64,000 bases of DNA from Macrocybe gigantea (Eukaryota > Basidiomycota > Agaricomycetes > Agaricales > Callistosporiaceae), in contig SJRY01000225.1 in the NCBI GenBank assembly GCA_011319805.1, forward strand, positions 124,001-188,000, given 5' to 3'. The position numbers and the translations under genes were made by a program. Under the pieces are notes generated by a model. That model had not been told where the DNA came from. It made no database searches and saw only the letters and a program-made list of their open reading frames with translations. Position 1 is the first letter of the stretch, and the number at the start of each line of letters is the position of its first letter. Positions 9,795-22,424 of the stretch are shown here, one piece after another.

Positions 9795-9828
9795 GCAGCC
9801 TCCCCCGCAAGGGGGGGGCTAAACTTCG
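9795..9828 (+). other. T-element 3' hairpin with GCAA loop, at LINE fusion point
   Basis: AGCCTCCCCCGCAAGGGGGG followed by GGCTAAACTTCG can form a GC-rich stem closed by a GCAA (GNRA-type) tetraloop, with only about ten bases after it. Every T-element copy with an intact 3' end stops at this same CTAAACTTCG (or CTTCA in one copy), and LINE sequence follows. Confidence 0.65.
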
Positions 9829-9895
9829 CCTCTCGACCCCCTGCTCCTTCCCCCTCGGGGACAGGAGCCTTCTCTTCCAAAGCGGCGACGGTCTA

Positions 9896-11612
9896 ATGGA
9901 TACCGACGACGCTGGCCCCTCGAATCGAACTGGGTCTACCGAACCCCCCGTTCCTCCATCTCCGTCGATGCTGTCCACGGAGGCAGCTTATAACGACAAT
10001 TCTATCGGTATTGCGATCTTTCCCAAAGGGCATCGGTTCCTTCATGGTGAAGCGAAGGCCGCCACCGAATCCCTCACCGCCCTTAAGGATTGGATCCTCA
10101 AGGTCGGCAAAGCATCTGTCTCCATCCCGGCGGGCTACCAATATGCCATCGCTGAGGGTATTGCGGCCTTGGTCGCTACTGCTGGCGATGTTAACATGTT
10201 CTCCGTCCCTACTCTTCAGGGACCTCAGCATGAACTCGGAGCACGCTTGCAGAGTATTGTGAATGCGCACCTTCCCTTGCGCGGGAAATCAACTCGCTTT
10301 GCCGATCCCACCACTCATCACTCCCCCTCTGGTACAGTGCGACCGGAGGACTCACGTTCGAATCAGGGCGCCCCGCCGCCGAGACCGGCTCGGAACCCAA
10401 ACTGCCCTCCTCCACCCCCTCGCGTGCGATCTCGTTCCCGGACTCCTGGACGTGGACCGCCTCCTCCGGTCAATAGGGCTACTCGCCCATCTTCCGGTAA
10501 GCGCTCCTATGCGCAAGCTCTGGCCCAACCGGCCAACACTCCTGCCGAGGCTATTGTAGCCCTGGCAAAAACATTCCCACACCTCCCGCAGAGAAGATTG
10601 TCTCCTTGCAAAAGGAAGCAACCGGGGAGCCGTCTGGACCACCTAAGAAGAAGGCAAAGTCCACTTCTCACGGACCGTCCCGTCGTAACGTCCGGGTCAG
10701 TTACTCTTTTCTGGCTGACAACGACTCTGTTGCCGCCGGAGCTCTCCTTAATGCCCTTAATAGGGTGTTGACCACTGGTAAGTCCTGGATTCGATGCGAA
10801 TCTATCCAGGATCATTCTGCCTCCTCGTTCTCTTGCTTGATGACAAGGGTGGCTTCTCCGAAGGACCTCAGCATTTTGCGTGAGGCCGCTCTCCGCTGTG
10901 CTCCGGCAGGATCTACTGTCGAGCTTGCAATCCCGATGAGCGTTTCTTATTTGAAACTGCTCGACGTTCCCTATTTCAATGCCGATGGTAGTATTATCAC
11001 TGCCCGGCAGGCTTACGAGATTCTCCGAGACTCCTCCTTCTCGGATCTCATTACTCTCATTGGGGTACTGCGTGTCATGCGCAACTCCAAGAATTCTGAT
11101 ACTGCAACCGTCTGGTTCAACATCGAAGACACGTCAACTGGCCAGAATGTAAAGGCTCTGGACAATTGTACAGTTATGGTCAGGAATTGGCGTTGCCGAT
11201 TCAAGGCCGCTCTCTCTTCGCCAGGAGTTCCTCTTTGCGAACGCTGCTGGCGCTGGGGGCACTCTGCGTTGAAGTGCAACCAGCAATCTCTCCGCTGTCC
11301 GATCTGTGGGGAATCTCACAGAAAGGAACACCATCGCACCTGGCGTCTTGCTGTAAGGCTCGACCCAAGGCTAACCCTCCTCGTGAGGCTACTCCGGTGG
11401 GCCAGCCCTGCCCTCATCCTCCTAAATGTCTCAGCTGCAGCCGAGACCACTCCACCGACGACCGGAAGTGTCCCTTCTGGAAAAATCGCTTTGATCCAGA
11501 TTGGATCAAGGAACACTATAAGCTGGTACGTGATCGCAAACGATCAGGTAGCAATCATCCTAATGCCTCCCGCAGCGTAATGCGGAGGCCGACGCATCAT
11601 GAGTGTCTCCTC
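9896..11612 (+). pseudogene. LINE-A ORF1 (Gag-like, zinc knuckles), frameshifted
   Basis: The frame from MDTDDAGPSN at 9896 is open to about 10585, then continues in another frame from QKEATGEPSGPPKKKAKS (about 10603) to 11338, and in a third frame afterwards. The protein has a Pro/Arg-rich middle, a basic PKKKAKS stretch that may be a nuclear localisation signal, and three Cys/His clusters (CERCWRWGHSALKC, CPICGESH, CLSCSRDHSTDDRKC). These are typical of RNA-binding ORF1 proteins of Tad/I-like LINEs. The last frame runs past the usual end because of a further indel near 11575. It overlaps ORF2 at 11599. Confidence 0.88.
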
Positions 11613-14600
11613 GGGTAGCACAGCCTCGGCTGTGGTCCCCGGTTCAAGGGGACGCTCATTGATCTCTTCTTTTCGTATTTTCTCTCAGAACGTAAATAGA
11701 AAATATGTACATATGGACATGCTCCTCTCTACTCTTGGGAGGATTATGATATTTTGTTTTTCCAAGAGCCCACTTGGAATCTCATAAGACATGCCCCATC
11801 TGCCCACAATGTTGAGGGCGAGGCAGTAATCGGAGGTCCCACCCATCCGGATTGGACCTGCATCGTTCGCCGATCATCGCTCAGGACCCTCCTCGAGTCA
11901 TGGCCTATGTACATAATAGGCTTCGTCGCCTACGTCCATCCCTTCGTCGCGACTTAGTTGATAGCCGCGATCTTATGATTATCAGCTTCGCCACCCCTGG
12001 TGAGCCACTCTTTCTTGCTAACGCCTACTCTGATGTAGATGCTAGTGCGATTCATCTTTTGCATGATTGTGCTGAGCACCCCGACTTCCCCAACTTAGTT
12101 TATCTTGGAGGGGATTTCAATTGTCATTATGAACTCTGGGATAGGTTCATAATTCGCAGCGGTTCGAGGGGAGATGCTGTGTAATGCAGCTCTTGATCTC
12201 GGTCTGGAATGGTCGGAACCTAGCAATCCTGGGCCGACATTCATTTCACATAACCCCGAGCTTCGGCCCTCGGTTATTGACTTGATGTTCATCCCATTGA
12301 TAGTGGGGATTGCCATCCTCGCATGATTGATGCGCTCAAGCTGACATTGGACCATGTCCCATTGTCACTTGTATTGGATGTTCCTCTGCTGGACCTATCC
12401 GTCCAGCGGCGAACGTTAAGTAAGGACAGCATGCCGGAGTTTATATCCGATATTGCCGGTGATCTTCTCGGAATGGACATTGTCCCTATCGAGACTAATA
12501 ACGACCTCGAGAGCGTCTTGTCGACACTATCAAAGGCCATTGATCGAGCTTGGAATCTCCACTCTAAGGAATGCAAGCTCTCAAAACGGAGCAAGGGTTG
12601 GTGGAACCAACACTGCTCTGAGACTCTTGATACTTTCAGACAAACCCGGTCTGAAAGAGATCATCGCATCTGGTGGCGAGCTGTCAAAGATGCTAAGCGC
12701 GCCTTCTTTGATCAACGGATCAGGGAGGTTGCAGAAAAGTCTCGTCGTCCATGGGATCTAGCTGCATGGACAAAGCAGAGACCCCTACCTGATTACGAAG
12801 CTATCTCGTTCCAGGGACAGCCTTGTAATTCTATCGAAGCGCTTTGGAATGCGCTTGATAAGTCTTATAATGCTGCATCTGATCGCACAGTTAATTTGGA
12901 TCGCCTCAACGATCTTGAAGCGCATCCAGTACAGGACTGGGTCCCGTTCTCTGCTACTGAGCTCCGAGAGTCCTTAGAGCCCTGTAGCAATACGTCGGCA
13001 CCAGGACCAGACCATCTGTCTTGGAGCCACATCAAACAGCTGGTGAAATTTCCTCACATAGCTGCATTCATCTTGAACATTGCAAATGCATGTCTAGATT
13101 TGGGGCACTGGCCCTCTTACTTCAAGCAGAGTTTGTCGGTTATCATTCCGAAACCTGGCAAACCTGCATACGATACCCCGAAAGCCTTTCGTCCGATTGT
13201 GCTTTTGAATACCCTCGGCAAGCTCGTCGAGAAGATGCTGGCGTGACGTATGCAGTACGAAGCGACCAAATTTGCTGTCTTCGATCCGAAGCAGTTCGGC
13301 GGCATCCGTCAGAACTCAACTGAGGATGCTGGGGTCTTCCTTACCCATATTATCCGTCAGGGGTGGTCTAAGGGATTCAAAACGAGTGTCATCGCTTTCG
13401 ATGTCGCTCAGTATTTTCCTTCACTCAACCATCGTATGTTGGTGAAGATTCTTCAACACGGAGGCTTTGCACGACAGGTGTCAAAGTTCTTTGAATCATA
13501 TCTCGTTGGGCGCAAAACTTCCTATGCCTGGCGTAGTGCCATTTCTCCAGAGTTCGATGCCGACGTGGGAGTTGGTCAAGGCTCTGCACTCTCCCCAGTA
13601 TTGTCAGCGCTTTACTTGGTGCCAGTACTGAAACTTTATCAGAAAGCTGGTGATATGCCAGTAATCATGTCATTCGTCGATGACGGACTGATCATCGCTC
13701 AGTCCAAATCCACATCGGACAATGTTCCGAAACTGCAGAGGGCTTATGCCTCTGTGCATAACCTCTTCACTGACTTTGGTCTTGTTCTAGAACACAACAA
13801 GACTGAATTACAGCACTTTTCGCGCAATAGTATGGACCCTCATCCGTCTATTGACTTGGGTTTTGCTCCATTTACAGGCAATACCCCGCTTCGACCCAAG
13901 GATGTCTGGCGATACCTTGGTTTCTTTTTGGACGCGTGCCTTTCTTTTAAGGAGCATGTTCGATTCTATGCTACGAAGGCCTTGACTACCGCCAGGGCCT
14001 TCCAAATGTTGGGCAATTCTGTTCGGGGCTTATCCCCTCAACAAAAACGCATTCTCTACTTGTCGTGCGCACGTCCCATCGCAACGTACAGCTGTTTATT
14101 GTGGAACTTCAATGGCATGCATAATGTCGCACTGTTGAAACAACTACGCCAAATGCAGCATGAAGCATGCATTTGGATTAATGGACAGTTTCGCACCACT
14201 CCTGAGGGTGCAGCTGAGATGATGGCCTGTGTCGAACCTATCGGCGGGTTCATCAAAAGGTTGAAAGTCGGTCCTCTGCCCACCTCGCCAATTCCAATCT
14301 AAGACATGCTCTCAGATTAATCAGTACGCCTGCCTCAGCTGGGGGTGACCCATCTAAAGTGAGAAATCTCACTGCTCTATCAGACAGGCAGTGGTCTGTG
14401 CTCAAGTCCCCTCTCAAGGATCTGGTGGATCTGAAACCACCACTCTTTTTAACCACGGATTATTTTGCTGATGCAAATAACCCGGGCAGGCGGCTTGTCG
14501 ATGAGTTTGGCAGTCGCTTTGAGATCCATAAGTTACTTGGCCGAGACGAGGAATCGGTCAAGGCTTACCGCGCATCGCTGGATCAAACACTTTCCCAGTG

Positions 14601-15501
14601 TTCGATCCAGCATGATTGCTCTTATGTGAGTAGTGATGGCTCCGTGCCTGCGAAAGCAGAAGTGCCACTTAAGCAGTCTGTGTCAGCTTCGCATGTTTAT
14701 CGTGAGGGCAGGCTGGTCTCCGAGATTTGTCAGCCAGTTGGTAAATCAACGAGCGACGATGCTGAGCTCATTGGGTTGCGAATGGCAATCCAAAAGGCTA
14801 TCACACAAGATGGAGTTAATTCTGTTGTGTGCTTTTTGGATTCGATGAATGCAATTAATCGCATCATCGATTGCAACCCTCACTCTGTGCAGTCGCATTC
14901 TATTGCACTTTGTGCATCACTGAAAGCTTGGCTCTCTGAGTCCGAGCAACGCCGGATTGAATTCTGACACATCCCTTCCAAATGGAAGTGGGCAATACAA
15001 GTCGAGGCTCACGAGCTTGCCCGGAGCCTGGATGTTCCCCTGGGACGTCGTCCCCTCTATACCACCGATGGCCTTCGAAAGGAGGCTGACGATGATATGC
15101 ATAGCACTTGGTTCCAGAATTCTGGGAACAAGAAATACATTGGTGCTTCCACATTTCGTTTTCACGAAGCAGGAAAGCCAAATTCCTATGAACGCCCCTC
15201 TCGGAAGAGAACGGGCTTCATGAAGTTAGTGACAGAGAACGAGCTTTTTGCTCGCTGTGCACGACTTGCATGCGGCCACGCCCCGATCAATGCGTATCGG
15301 GCACGGTTTAATTTTGTGGAGAGCGACTTATGCTCTTGCGGACAAGGGCCGGAAGACTCCGTCCACGTCATGACTCAGTGCCGCAACTGGCACAGGCCAA
15401 CCGAATGCCAGTTCAACACATTTGTGTGTCACTGGTTTATTAAGTACCTCGCATCCAACAAGGTGGCAGGAGCTTTTATCCCGGATCCAGGTGGCGAGTG
15501 A
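11599..15501 (+). pseudogene. LINE-A ORF2 (endonuclease, RT, RNase H), multiply broken
   Basis: The ATG at 11599 is followed by the endonuclease (SQNVNRKYVHMDMLLSTLG, YLGGDFNCHYELWD), with a frameshift near 11743 and others later. RT occupies about 12890-14300 (FDVAQYFPSLNHRM, GVGQGSALSP, FVDDGLI), broken by TGA at 13244-13246. RNase H occupies about 14360-14970 (YVSSDGSVPAKAE), ending at a TGA at about 14967, and the C-terminal VESDLCSCGQGPED region ends at 15501. The two TGA codons at 13244 and about 14967 are also present at the matching places of the opposite arm. Confidence 0.9.
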
Positions 15502-15896
15502 CTGCCACTCTGTAGCAGAGATTACCCGGGGCAACCTAGGCAATCTTTAGGCAGTAGGACCAGCGACCGAAGCACTGATCGAGCATTATGCGAACCGCAA
15601 ACTTTGCGACAGCATCCGTTATAGGTCCTTTTGGACCTTTTACGTGGAATTGACCACAACCGGCCCCTCGGGGCTGGGGGACGGTGCTCAAGCAAGCGAG
15701 TATGCACGAGCTCGGGTCTTTTAGCTCGAGCCGGGGCACGAGAGAGCAGGGCACTGTAGCCCTCTATGTATTTTCCTTCAGTCTGGTTTGGATCGGACTC
15801 ATCGTATTTATAGTAGGTACCTGTGTGTATTTACAAGTGGACTGCCAGTGTGCACCGCTATATAAATTGTTGATTTAAAAAAAAAAAAAAAAAAAA

Positions 15897-15911
15897 GCTG
15901 GCACTTGGAAA
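15897..15911 (-). other. Target-site duplication TSD2, copy a (inverted)
   Basis: GCTGGCACTTGGAAA directly after the LINE poly(A) is the exact reverse complement of TTTCCAAGTGCCAGC at 26905-26919. Both lie in LINE-B sequence at the same internal point, so together they mark one former insertion site. Confidence 0.8.
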
Positions 15912-16204
15912 GTGCCTGTTTGAGCAATGTACGATAAGCCTTGACAGAGTCTTCATCTTTGCCAAGAAGCTTATAGATCTCAAGGCAGCTGCTGAACTGG
16001 TCAATGAGCTGCCTGCTCAGATTATTCACATCTGCGAAATAGTCCGTGGGTAGGAAGTTAGGTGGTTTAAGGTCCACCAGATCCTTGAGAGGGGACTTGA
16101 GTGCAGTACGCTGCCTATCCGAGAGGGAGGTCAAGTTCTTCGACCTCAAAGGATCACCCCCTGCTACAGGCAGGGTGGTCAAAGCCCTGAGGGCATGCCT
16201 CACA
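15912..16204 (-). pseudogene. LINE-B ORF2 fragment (region between RT and RNase H)
   Basis: The minus strand reads HALRALTTLPVAGGDP, LSDRQRTALKSPLKDLVDLK, DYFADVNNLSRQLI and EDSVKAYRTLLKQAL, the connector before RNase H. It is the upstream neighbour of the LINE-B piece that continues on the plus strand at 26905, split at TSD2. Its other end meets the 5' end of a second LINE-B, head to head, at 16205. Confidence 0.8.
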
Positions 16205-17708
16205 ACTCCTCCTTTTCTGCAACGCCCATTTGTAAACAAGTGTAAACAACTCACCGTCATCATTTCTATCACTCTACACCGTCATCGATTGGACAGATCT
16301 CATATCAAGTTGCAGACCCGAGTTCCATATACTCTTGAGCACTTTCATCCTTCATATCACGAAAATCGGCTGAAAATCAACCGACCTATCAGAGTTTTCT
16401 ATGAGCGACGACCTGCTCAATATTGTCAGCAGCAGCGGCCATGCACCACTCAACCTGCACCCTGGATGGCCTTCTGCTGGCCCATCCTGTTCCCCCGCTC
16501 CTCCTCCCCTGTTGGAGAATGTGAGCCTCCTCTTCCAAGGTGGTGACGGTCTCATGGATACTGACAACACCAACCCCTCTAATGCAGGAGGGCCCACCGT
16601 ACCCTCTGCTCCTCCCTCTCCATCGATTCTGTCCACTGAGGCAGCATACAATGACAACACCATCAGGATCGCGATCTTCCCTGAAAGGGATCAGTTCCTT
16701 CATGGTGAAGCCAAGGCTGCACTCGATGAATGCAATCAATTGCATCGTTGATTGTAATCCTCACTCTGTACAGTCACATTCTATTGCACTGTGCACTTTA
16801 TTGCAGGCTTGGTTTGCCCAGTCCGAGCTGCACCAGATTACACTCTGGCACATCCCCTCCTCTTGGAAGTGGGCTATTCAAGTTGAAGCACATGAGTCCA
16901 TGCGTGGCCTTCGACATACCTCAGGGACTTCGTCCCTTGTTTACCATGGATGCACTCCATAAGGAGGCGGACGATGAAATGCATGCCTCTTGGTTCCATG
17001 ACTCTGGAGTCAAGAAATATATTGGTGCATCCACGTTTCGGTTTCACAATGCTGGAAAGCCTGAATCCTATGAGCGCACGCTTCGTAAAAGAACGGGGTT
17101 CATGAAGTTGGTGATAGGCAACGAGCTATTTGCTTGCTGCTGTCACGTCGCATGCGGACATGCACTGATCAATGCATATCAGGCGCGGTTTAACTTTGTC
17201 GAGAGCGATGAGTGCTCCTGCGGGTGGGGTCCTGAGGACTCTGTTCACATTATGACTCTGTGCCATAACTGGAACAGACCAACCGAACGCCAGTACGATG
17301 CCTTTGTGTGTTCCTGGTTTGTTAAGTACCTAACATCTAATAAGGCAGCGGGTGCTTTTATCCTAGATCCGGGGGGCGGGTAACTGCCTCTTCGTAGCAG
17401 GGGATACTCAGGGTTATGGCTCCTTGTGGGGCCTTTGCACGGAAGTAACTGCAGCTGGCCTTTGGGCTGGGGGACCCAGAGCATCTATTCAACATGGTGT
17501 TTGATGAAAGCGAACACCGAGCGTTATTGCGTATCGCAGACTCTGTGACACCTGTTGTTATGGGCCCTTTGGGACCCTTTACATGGAATTGACCACGTCT
17601 AGCTCCTAGGAGCTAGGGGATGTGGGTCGAGCGAGCGAGCCAGTACGAGCGCACGCCTCTCAGGTGCGCGCATGGGCAGGAGATAGCAGGGTGAATATGC
17701 CCTCTATG
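16205..17708 (+). mobile_element. LINE-B internal-deletion derivative (5' UTR/ORF1 start fused to RNase H/3' UTR)
   Basis: The 5' UTR starts TTTTCTGCAACGCCC near 16212. ORF1 starts with MSDDLLNIVSSSG at 16401 and runs through LSTEAAYNDNTIRIAIF; within GEAKAALDECN (about 16722) it jumps to the end of RNase H (NCIVDCNPHSVQSHSIALC). The RT, endonuclease and zinc knuckles are gone. The C-terminal frame continues to 17383 (VESDECSCGWGPED) and the 3' UTR to 17708, where a Tc1-like element inserted at a TA. The structure resembles a non-autonomous derivative that could only move with proteins from another copy. Confidence 0.8.
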
Positions 17709-18123
17709 TACAGTACCCTACAATAAGTTTTGCAACATGTAAATAAATAAAAACACATCCTCGAAAGAATTAGTTTCTACACAAGAACAAGTCTATGATA
17801 GTCCAATCTAATACTTAGTAGGCCCTCCTTGGACCTTAAGGACTGCTTCTACTCTGCTAGGCATGTTTCTAACTAAATTATTTACCAATTCCAAGTCCAA
17901 TTTTTGCCACTCCTCCTGAAGTGCCTCCCATAATTCCTCCAGATTTTGAGGTATAACTAGCCTGCTGTTGATCCTACTTTTGAGCAGGATCCAAATATGT
18001 TCAATAGGATTGAGGTCTGGAGACTGTGCTGGATGGGGGAGAATGACCATTTGCTGATTTGTGCACCATTCTTTTGCAGCCTTGCATCGGTGAACTGGAG
18101 CCCCATCTTCCATGACTGCTACT
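17709..18123 (-). pseudogene. Tc1/mariner-like element, 3' half with terminal repeat
   Basis: On the minus strand the frame MEDGAPVHRCKAAKEW (second catalytic Asp) continues to HPAQSPDLNPIEHIWILLK (third acidic residue in the PIE motif) and ends at 17808. A terminal repeat follows, CAGTACCCTACAATAAGTTT at 17711 on the plus strand, next to the TA at 17709-17710. The same terminal repeat starts at 63897. The coding half begins exactly at the 13-base TSD1 and is the continuation of 4268-4593. Confidence 0.85.
18111..18123 (-). other. Target-site duplication TSD1, copy b (inverted)
   Basis: CATGACTGCTACT, exact reverse complement of 4581-4593. It is followed directly by the poly(T) of the minus-strand LINE-A. 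Confidence 0.8.
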
Positions 18124-18518
18124 TTTTTTTTTTTTTTTTTTTAAAATCAACAATTTATATAGCAGTGCACGCTGGCAGTCCGCTTGTAAATACACACCGG
18201 TACCTACTATAAATACGATGAGTCCGATCCAAACCAGACTGAAGGAAAATACATAGAGGGCTACAGTGCCCTGCTCTCTCGTGCCCCGGCTCGAGCTAAA
18301 AGACCCGAGCTCGTGCATACTCGCTTGCTTGAGCACCGTCCCCCAGCCCCGAGGGGCCGGTTGTGGTCAATTCCACGTAAAAGGTCCAAAAGGACCTATA
18401 ACGGATGCTGTCGCAAAGTTTGCGGTTCGCATAATGCTCGATCAGTGCTTCGGTCGCTGGTCCTACTGCCTAAAGATTGCCTAGGTTGCCCCGGGTAATC
18501 TCTGCTACAGAGTGGCAG

Positions 18519-21500
18519 TCACTCGCCACCTGGATCCGGGATAAAAGCTCCTGCCACCTTGTTGGATGCGAGGTACTTAATAAACCAGTGACACACAAAT
18601 GTGTTGAACTGGCATTCGGTTGGCCTGTGCCAGTTGCGGCACTGAGTCATGACGTGGACGGAGTCTTCCGGCCCTTGTCCGCAAGAGCATAAGTCGCTCT
18701 CCACAAAATTAAACCGTGCCCGATACGCATTGATCGGGGCGTGGCCGCATGCAAGTCGTGCACAGCGAGCAAAAAGCTCGTTCTCTGTCACTAACTTCAT
18801 GAAGCCCGTTCTCTTCCGAGAGGGGCGTTCATAGGAATTTGGCTTTCCTGCTTCGTGAAAACGAAATGTGGAAGCACCAATGTATTTCTTGTTCCCAGAA
18901 TTCTGGAACCAAGTGCTATGCATATCATCGTCAGCCTCCTTTCGAAGGCCATCGGTGGTATAGAGGGGACGACGTCCCAGGGGAACATCCAGGCTCCGGG
19001 CAAGCTCGTGAGCCTCGACTTGTATTGCCCACTTCCATTTGGAAGGGATGTGTCAGAATTCAATCCGGCGTTGCTCGGACTCAGAGAGCCAAGCTTTCAG
19101 TGATGCACAAAGTGCAATAGAATGCGACTGCACAGAGTGAGGGTTGCAATCGATGATGCGATTAATTGCATTCATCGAATCCAAAAAGCACACACAGAAT
19201 TAACTCCATCTTGTGTGATAGCCTTTTGGATTGCCATTCGCAACCCAATGAGCTCAGCATCGTCGCTCGTTGATTTACCAACTGGCTGACAAATCTCGGA
19301 GACCAGCCTGCCCTCACGATAAACATGCGAAGCTGACACAGACTGCTTAAGTGGCACTTCTGCTTTCGCAGGCACGGAGCCATCACTACTCACATAAGAG
19401 CAATCATGCTGGATCGAACACTGGGAAAGTGTTTGATCCAGCGATGCGCGGTAAGCCTTGACCGATTCCTCGTCTCGGCCAAGTAACTTATGGATCTCAA
19501 AGCGACTGCCAAACTCATCGACAAGCCGCCTGCCCGGGTTATTTGCATCAGCAAAATAATCCGTGGTTAAAAAGAGTGGTGGTTTCAGATCCACCAGATC
19601 CTTGAGAGGGGACTTGAGCACAGACCACTGCCTGTCTGATAGAGCAGTGAGATTTCTCACTTTAGATGGGTCACCCCCAGCTGAGGCAGGCGTACTGATT
19701 AATCTGAGAGCATGTCTTAGATTGGAATTGGCGAGGTGGGCAGAGGACCCGACTTTCAACCTTTTGATGAACCCGCCGATAGGTTCGACACAGGCCATCA
19801 TCTCAGCTGCACCCTCAGGAGTGGTGCGAAACTGTCCATTAATCCAAATGCATGCTTCATGCTGCATTTGGCGTAGTTGTTTCAACAGTGCGACATTATG
19901 CATGCCATTGAAGTTCCACAATAAACAGCTGTACGTTGCGATGGGACGTGCGCACGACAAGTAGAGAATGCGTTTTTGTTGAGGGGATAAGCCCCGAACA
20001 GAATTGCCCAACATTTGGAAGGCCCTGGCGGTAGTCAAGGCCTTCGTAGCATAGAATCGAACATGCTCCTTAAAAGAAAGGCACGCGTCCAAAAAGAAAC
20101 CAAGGTATCGCCAGACATCCTTGGGTCGAAGCGGGGTATTGCCTGTAAATGGAGCAAAACCCAAGTCAATAGACGGATGAGGGTCCATACTATTGCGCGA
20201 AAAGTGCTGTAATTCAGTCTTGTTGTGTTCTAGAACAAGACCAAAGTCAGTGAAGAGGTTATGCACAGAGGCATAAGCCCTCTGCAGTTTCGGAACATTG
20301 TCCGATGTGGATTTGGACTGAGCGATGATCAGTCCGTCATCGACGAATGACATGATTACTGGCATATCACCAGCTTTCTGATAAAGTTTCAGTACTGGCA
20401 CCAAGTAAAGCGCTGACAATACTGGGGAGAGTGCAGAGCCTTGACCAACTCCCACGTCGGCATCGAACTCTGGAGAAATGGCACTACGCCAGGCATAGGA
20501 AGTTTTGCGCCCAACGAGATATGATTCAAAGAACTTTGACACCTGTCGTGCAAAGCCTCCGTGTTGAAGAATCTTCACCAACATACGATGGTTGAGTGAA
20601 GGAAAATACTGAGCGACATCGAAAGCGATGACACTCGTTTTGAATCCCTTAGACCACCCCTGACGGATAATATGGGTAAGGAAGACCCCAGCATCCTCAG
20701 TTGAGTTCTGACGGATGCCGCCGAACTGCTTCGGATCGAAGACAGCAAATTTGGTCGCTTCGTACTGCATACGTCACGCCAGCATCTTCTCGACGAGCTT
20801 GCCGAGGGTATTCAAAAGCACAATCGGACGAAAGGCTTTCGGGGTATCGTATGCAGGTTTGCCAGGTTTCGGAATGATAACCGACAAACTCTGCTTGAAG
20901 TAAGAGGGCCAGTGCCCCAAATCTAGACATGCATTTGCAATGTTCAAGATGAATGCAGCTATGTGAGGAAATTTCACCAGCTGTTTGATGTGGCTCCAAG
21001 ACAGATGGTCTGGTCCTGGTGCCGACGTATTGCTACAGGGCTCTAAGGACTCTCGGAGCTCAGTAGCAGAGAACGGGACCCAGTCCTGTACTGGATGCGC
21101 TTCAAGATCGTTGAGGCGATCCAAATTAACTGTGCGATCAGATGCAGCATTATAAGACTTATCAAGCACATTCCAAAGCGCTTCGATAGAATTACAAGGC
21201 TGTCCCTGGAACGAGATAGCTTCGTAATCAGGTAGGGGTCTCTGCTTTGTCCATGCAGCTAGATCCCATGGACGACGAGACTTTTCTGCAACCTCCCTGA
21301 TCCGTTGATCAAAGAAGGCGCGCTTAGCATCTTTGACAGCTCGCCACCAGATGCGATGATCTCTTTCAGACCGGGTTTGTCTGAAAGTATCAAGAGTCTC
21401 AGAGCAGTGTTGGTTCCACCAACCCTTGCTCCGTTTTGAGAGCTTGCATTCCTTAGAGTGGAGATTCCAAGCTCGATCAATGGCCTTTGATAGTGTCGAC

Positions 21501-22424
21501 AAGACGCTCTCGAGGTCGTTATTAGTCTCGATAGGGACAATGTCCATTCCGAGAAGATCACCGGCAATATCGGATATAAACTCCGGCATGCTGTCCTTAC
21601 TTAACGTTCGCCGCTGGACGGATAGGTCCAGCAGAGGAACATCCAATACAAGTGACAATGGGACATGGTCCAATGTCAGCTTGAGCGCATCAATCATGCG
21701 AGGATGGCAATCCCCACTATCAATGGGGATGAACATCAAGTCAATAACCGAGGGCCGAAGCTCGGGGTTATGTGAAATGAATGTCGGCCCAGGATTGCTA
21801 GGTTCCGACCATTCCAGACCGAGATCAAGAGCTGCATTACACAGCATCTCCCCTCGAACCGCTGCGAATTATGAACCCTATCCCAGAGTTCATAATGACA
21901 ATTGAAATCCCCTCCAAGATAAACTAAGTTGGGGAAGTCGGGGTGCTCAGCACAATCATGCAAAAGATGAATCGCACTAGCATCTACATCAGAGTAGGCG
22001 TTAGCGAGAAAGAGTGGCTCGCCAGGGGTGGCGAAGCTGATAATCATAAGATCGCGGCTATCAACTAAGTCGCGACGAAGGGATGGACGTAGGCGACGAA
22101 GCCTATTATGTACATAGGCCATGACTCGAGGAGGTCCTCGAGCGATGATCAGCGAACGATGCAGGTCCAATCCGGATGAGTGGGACCTCCGATTACTGCC
22201 TCGCCCTCAACATTGTGGGCAGAAGGGGCATGTCTTATGAGATTCCAAGCGGGCTCTTGGAAAAACAAAATATCATAATCCTCTCCAAGAGTAGAGAGGA
22301 GCATGTCCATATGTACATATTTTCTATTTACATTCTGAGAGAAAATACGAAAAGAAGAAATCAATGAGCGTCCCCTTGAACCGGGGACCACAGCCGAGGC
22401 TGTGCTACCCGAGGAGACACTCAT
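18519..22424 (-). pseudogene. LINE-A ORF2, multiply broken
   Basis: The start is at 22424 (MSVSSGSTASAVVPGSRGRS). The endonuclease is open to about 22150 and continues after a frameshift (YLGGDFNCHYELWD near 21900). The linker/RT is open from 21847 to 20774, stopped by TGA at 20774-20776. RT and most of RNase H are open from 20770 to about 19190 (FVDDGLI, YVSSDGSVPAKAE), where two missing bases relative to the other arm shift the frame. The C-terminal part is open from 18923 to 18519. Shared nonsense codons with the left arm suggest copying between arms. Confidence 0.9.

Larger units (their letters stand above)
8628..9828 (+). mobile_element. T-element, full length (about 1.2 kb), 5' part of a T-element/LINE chimera
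   Basis: It starts at AAGGGCTGGTTGGCATAGCGG and ends at the hairpin and CTAAACTTCG (9828). It is nearly identical to the copies at 24972-26174 and 61797-62995. Only short ORFs are present and none is conserved as protein, so it is taken as non-coding. It is followed without a gap, in the same orientation, by LINE-A from 9829 to the poly(A) at 15896. The whole 8628-15896 is read as one chimeric retrocopy. Confidence 0.8.
9829..15896 (+). mobile_element. LINE-A, left arm of inverted repeat
   Basis: It starts inside the ORF1 5' region (CCTCTCGACCCC), carries ORF1, ORF2 and the 3' UTR, and ends with poly(A) at about 15879-15896. Over its whole length it matches the minus-strand LINE-A at 18124-24462, so the two can form a 6-kb stem around a 2.2-kb spacer. 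The bases after poly(A) are the inverted copy of TSD2 (15897-15911). Confidence 0.9.
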
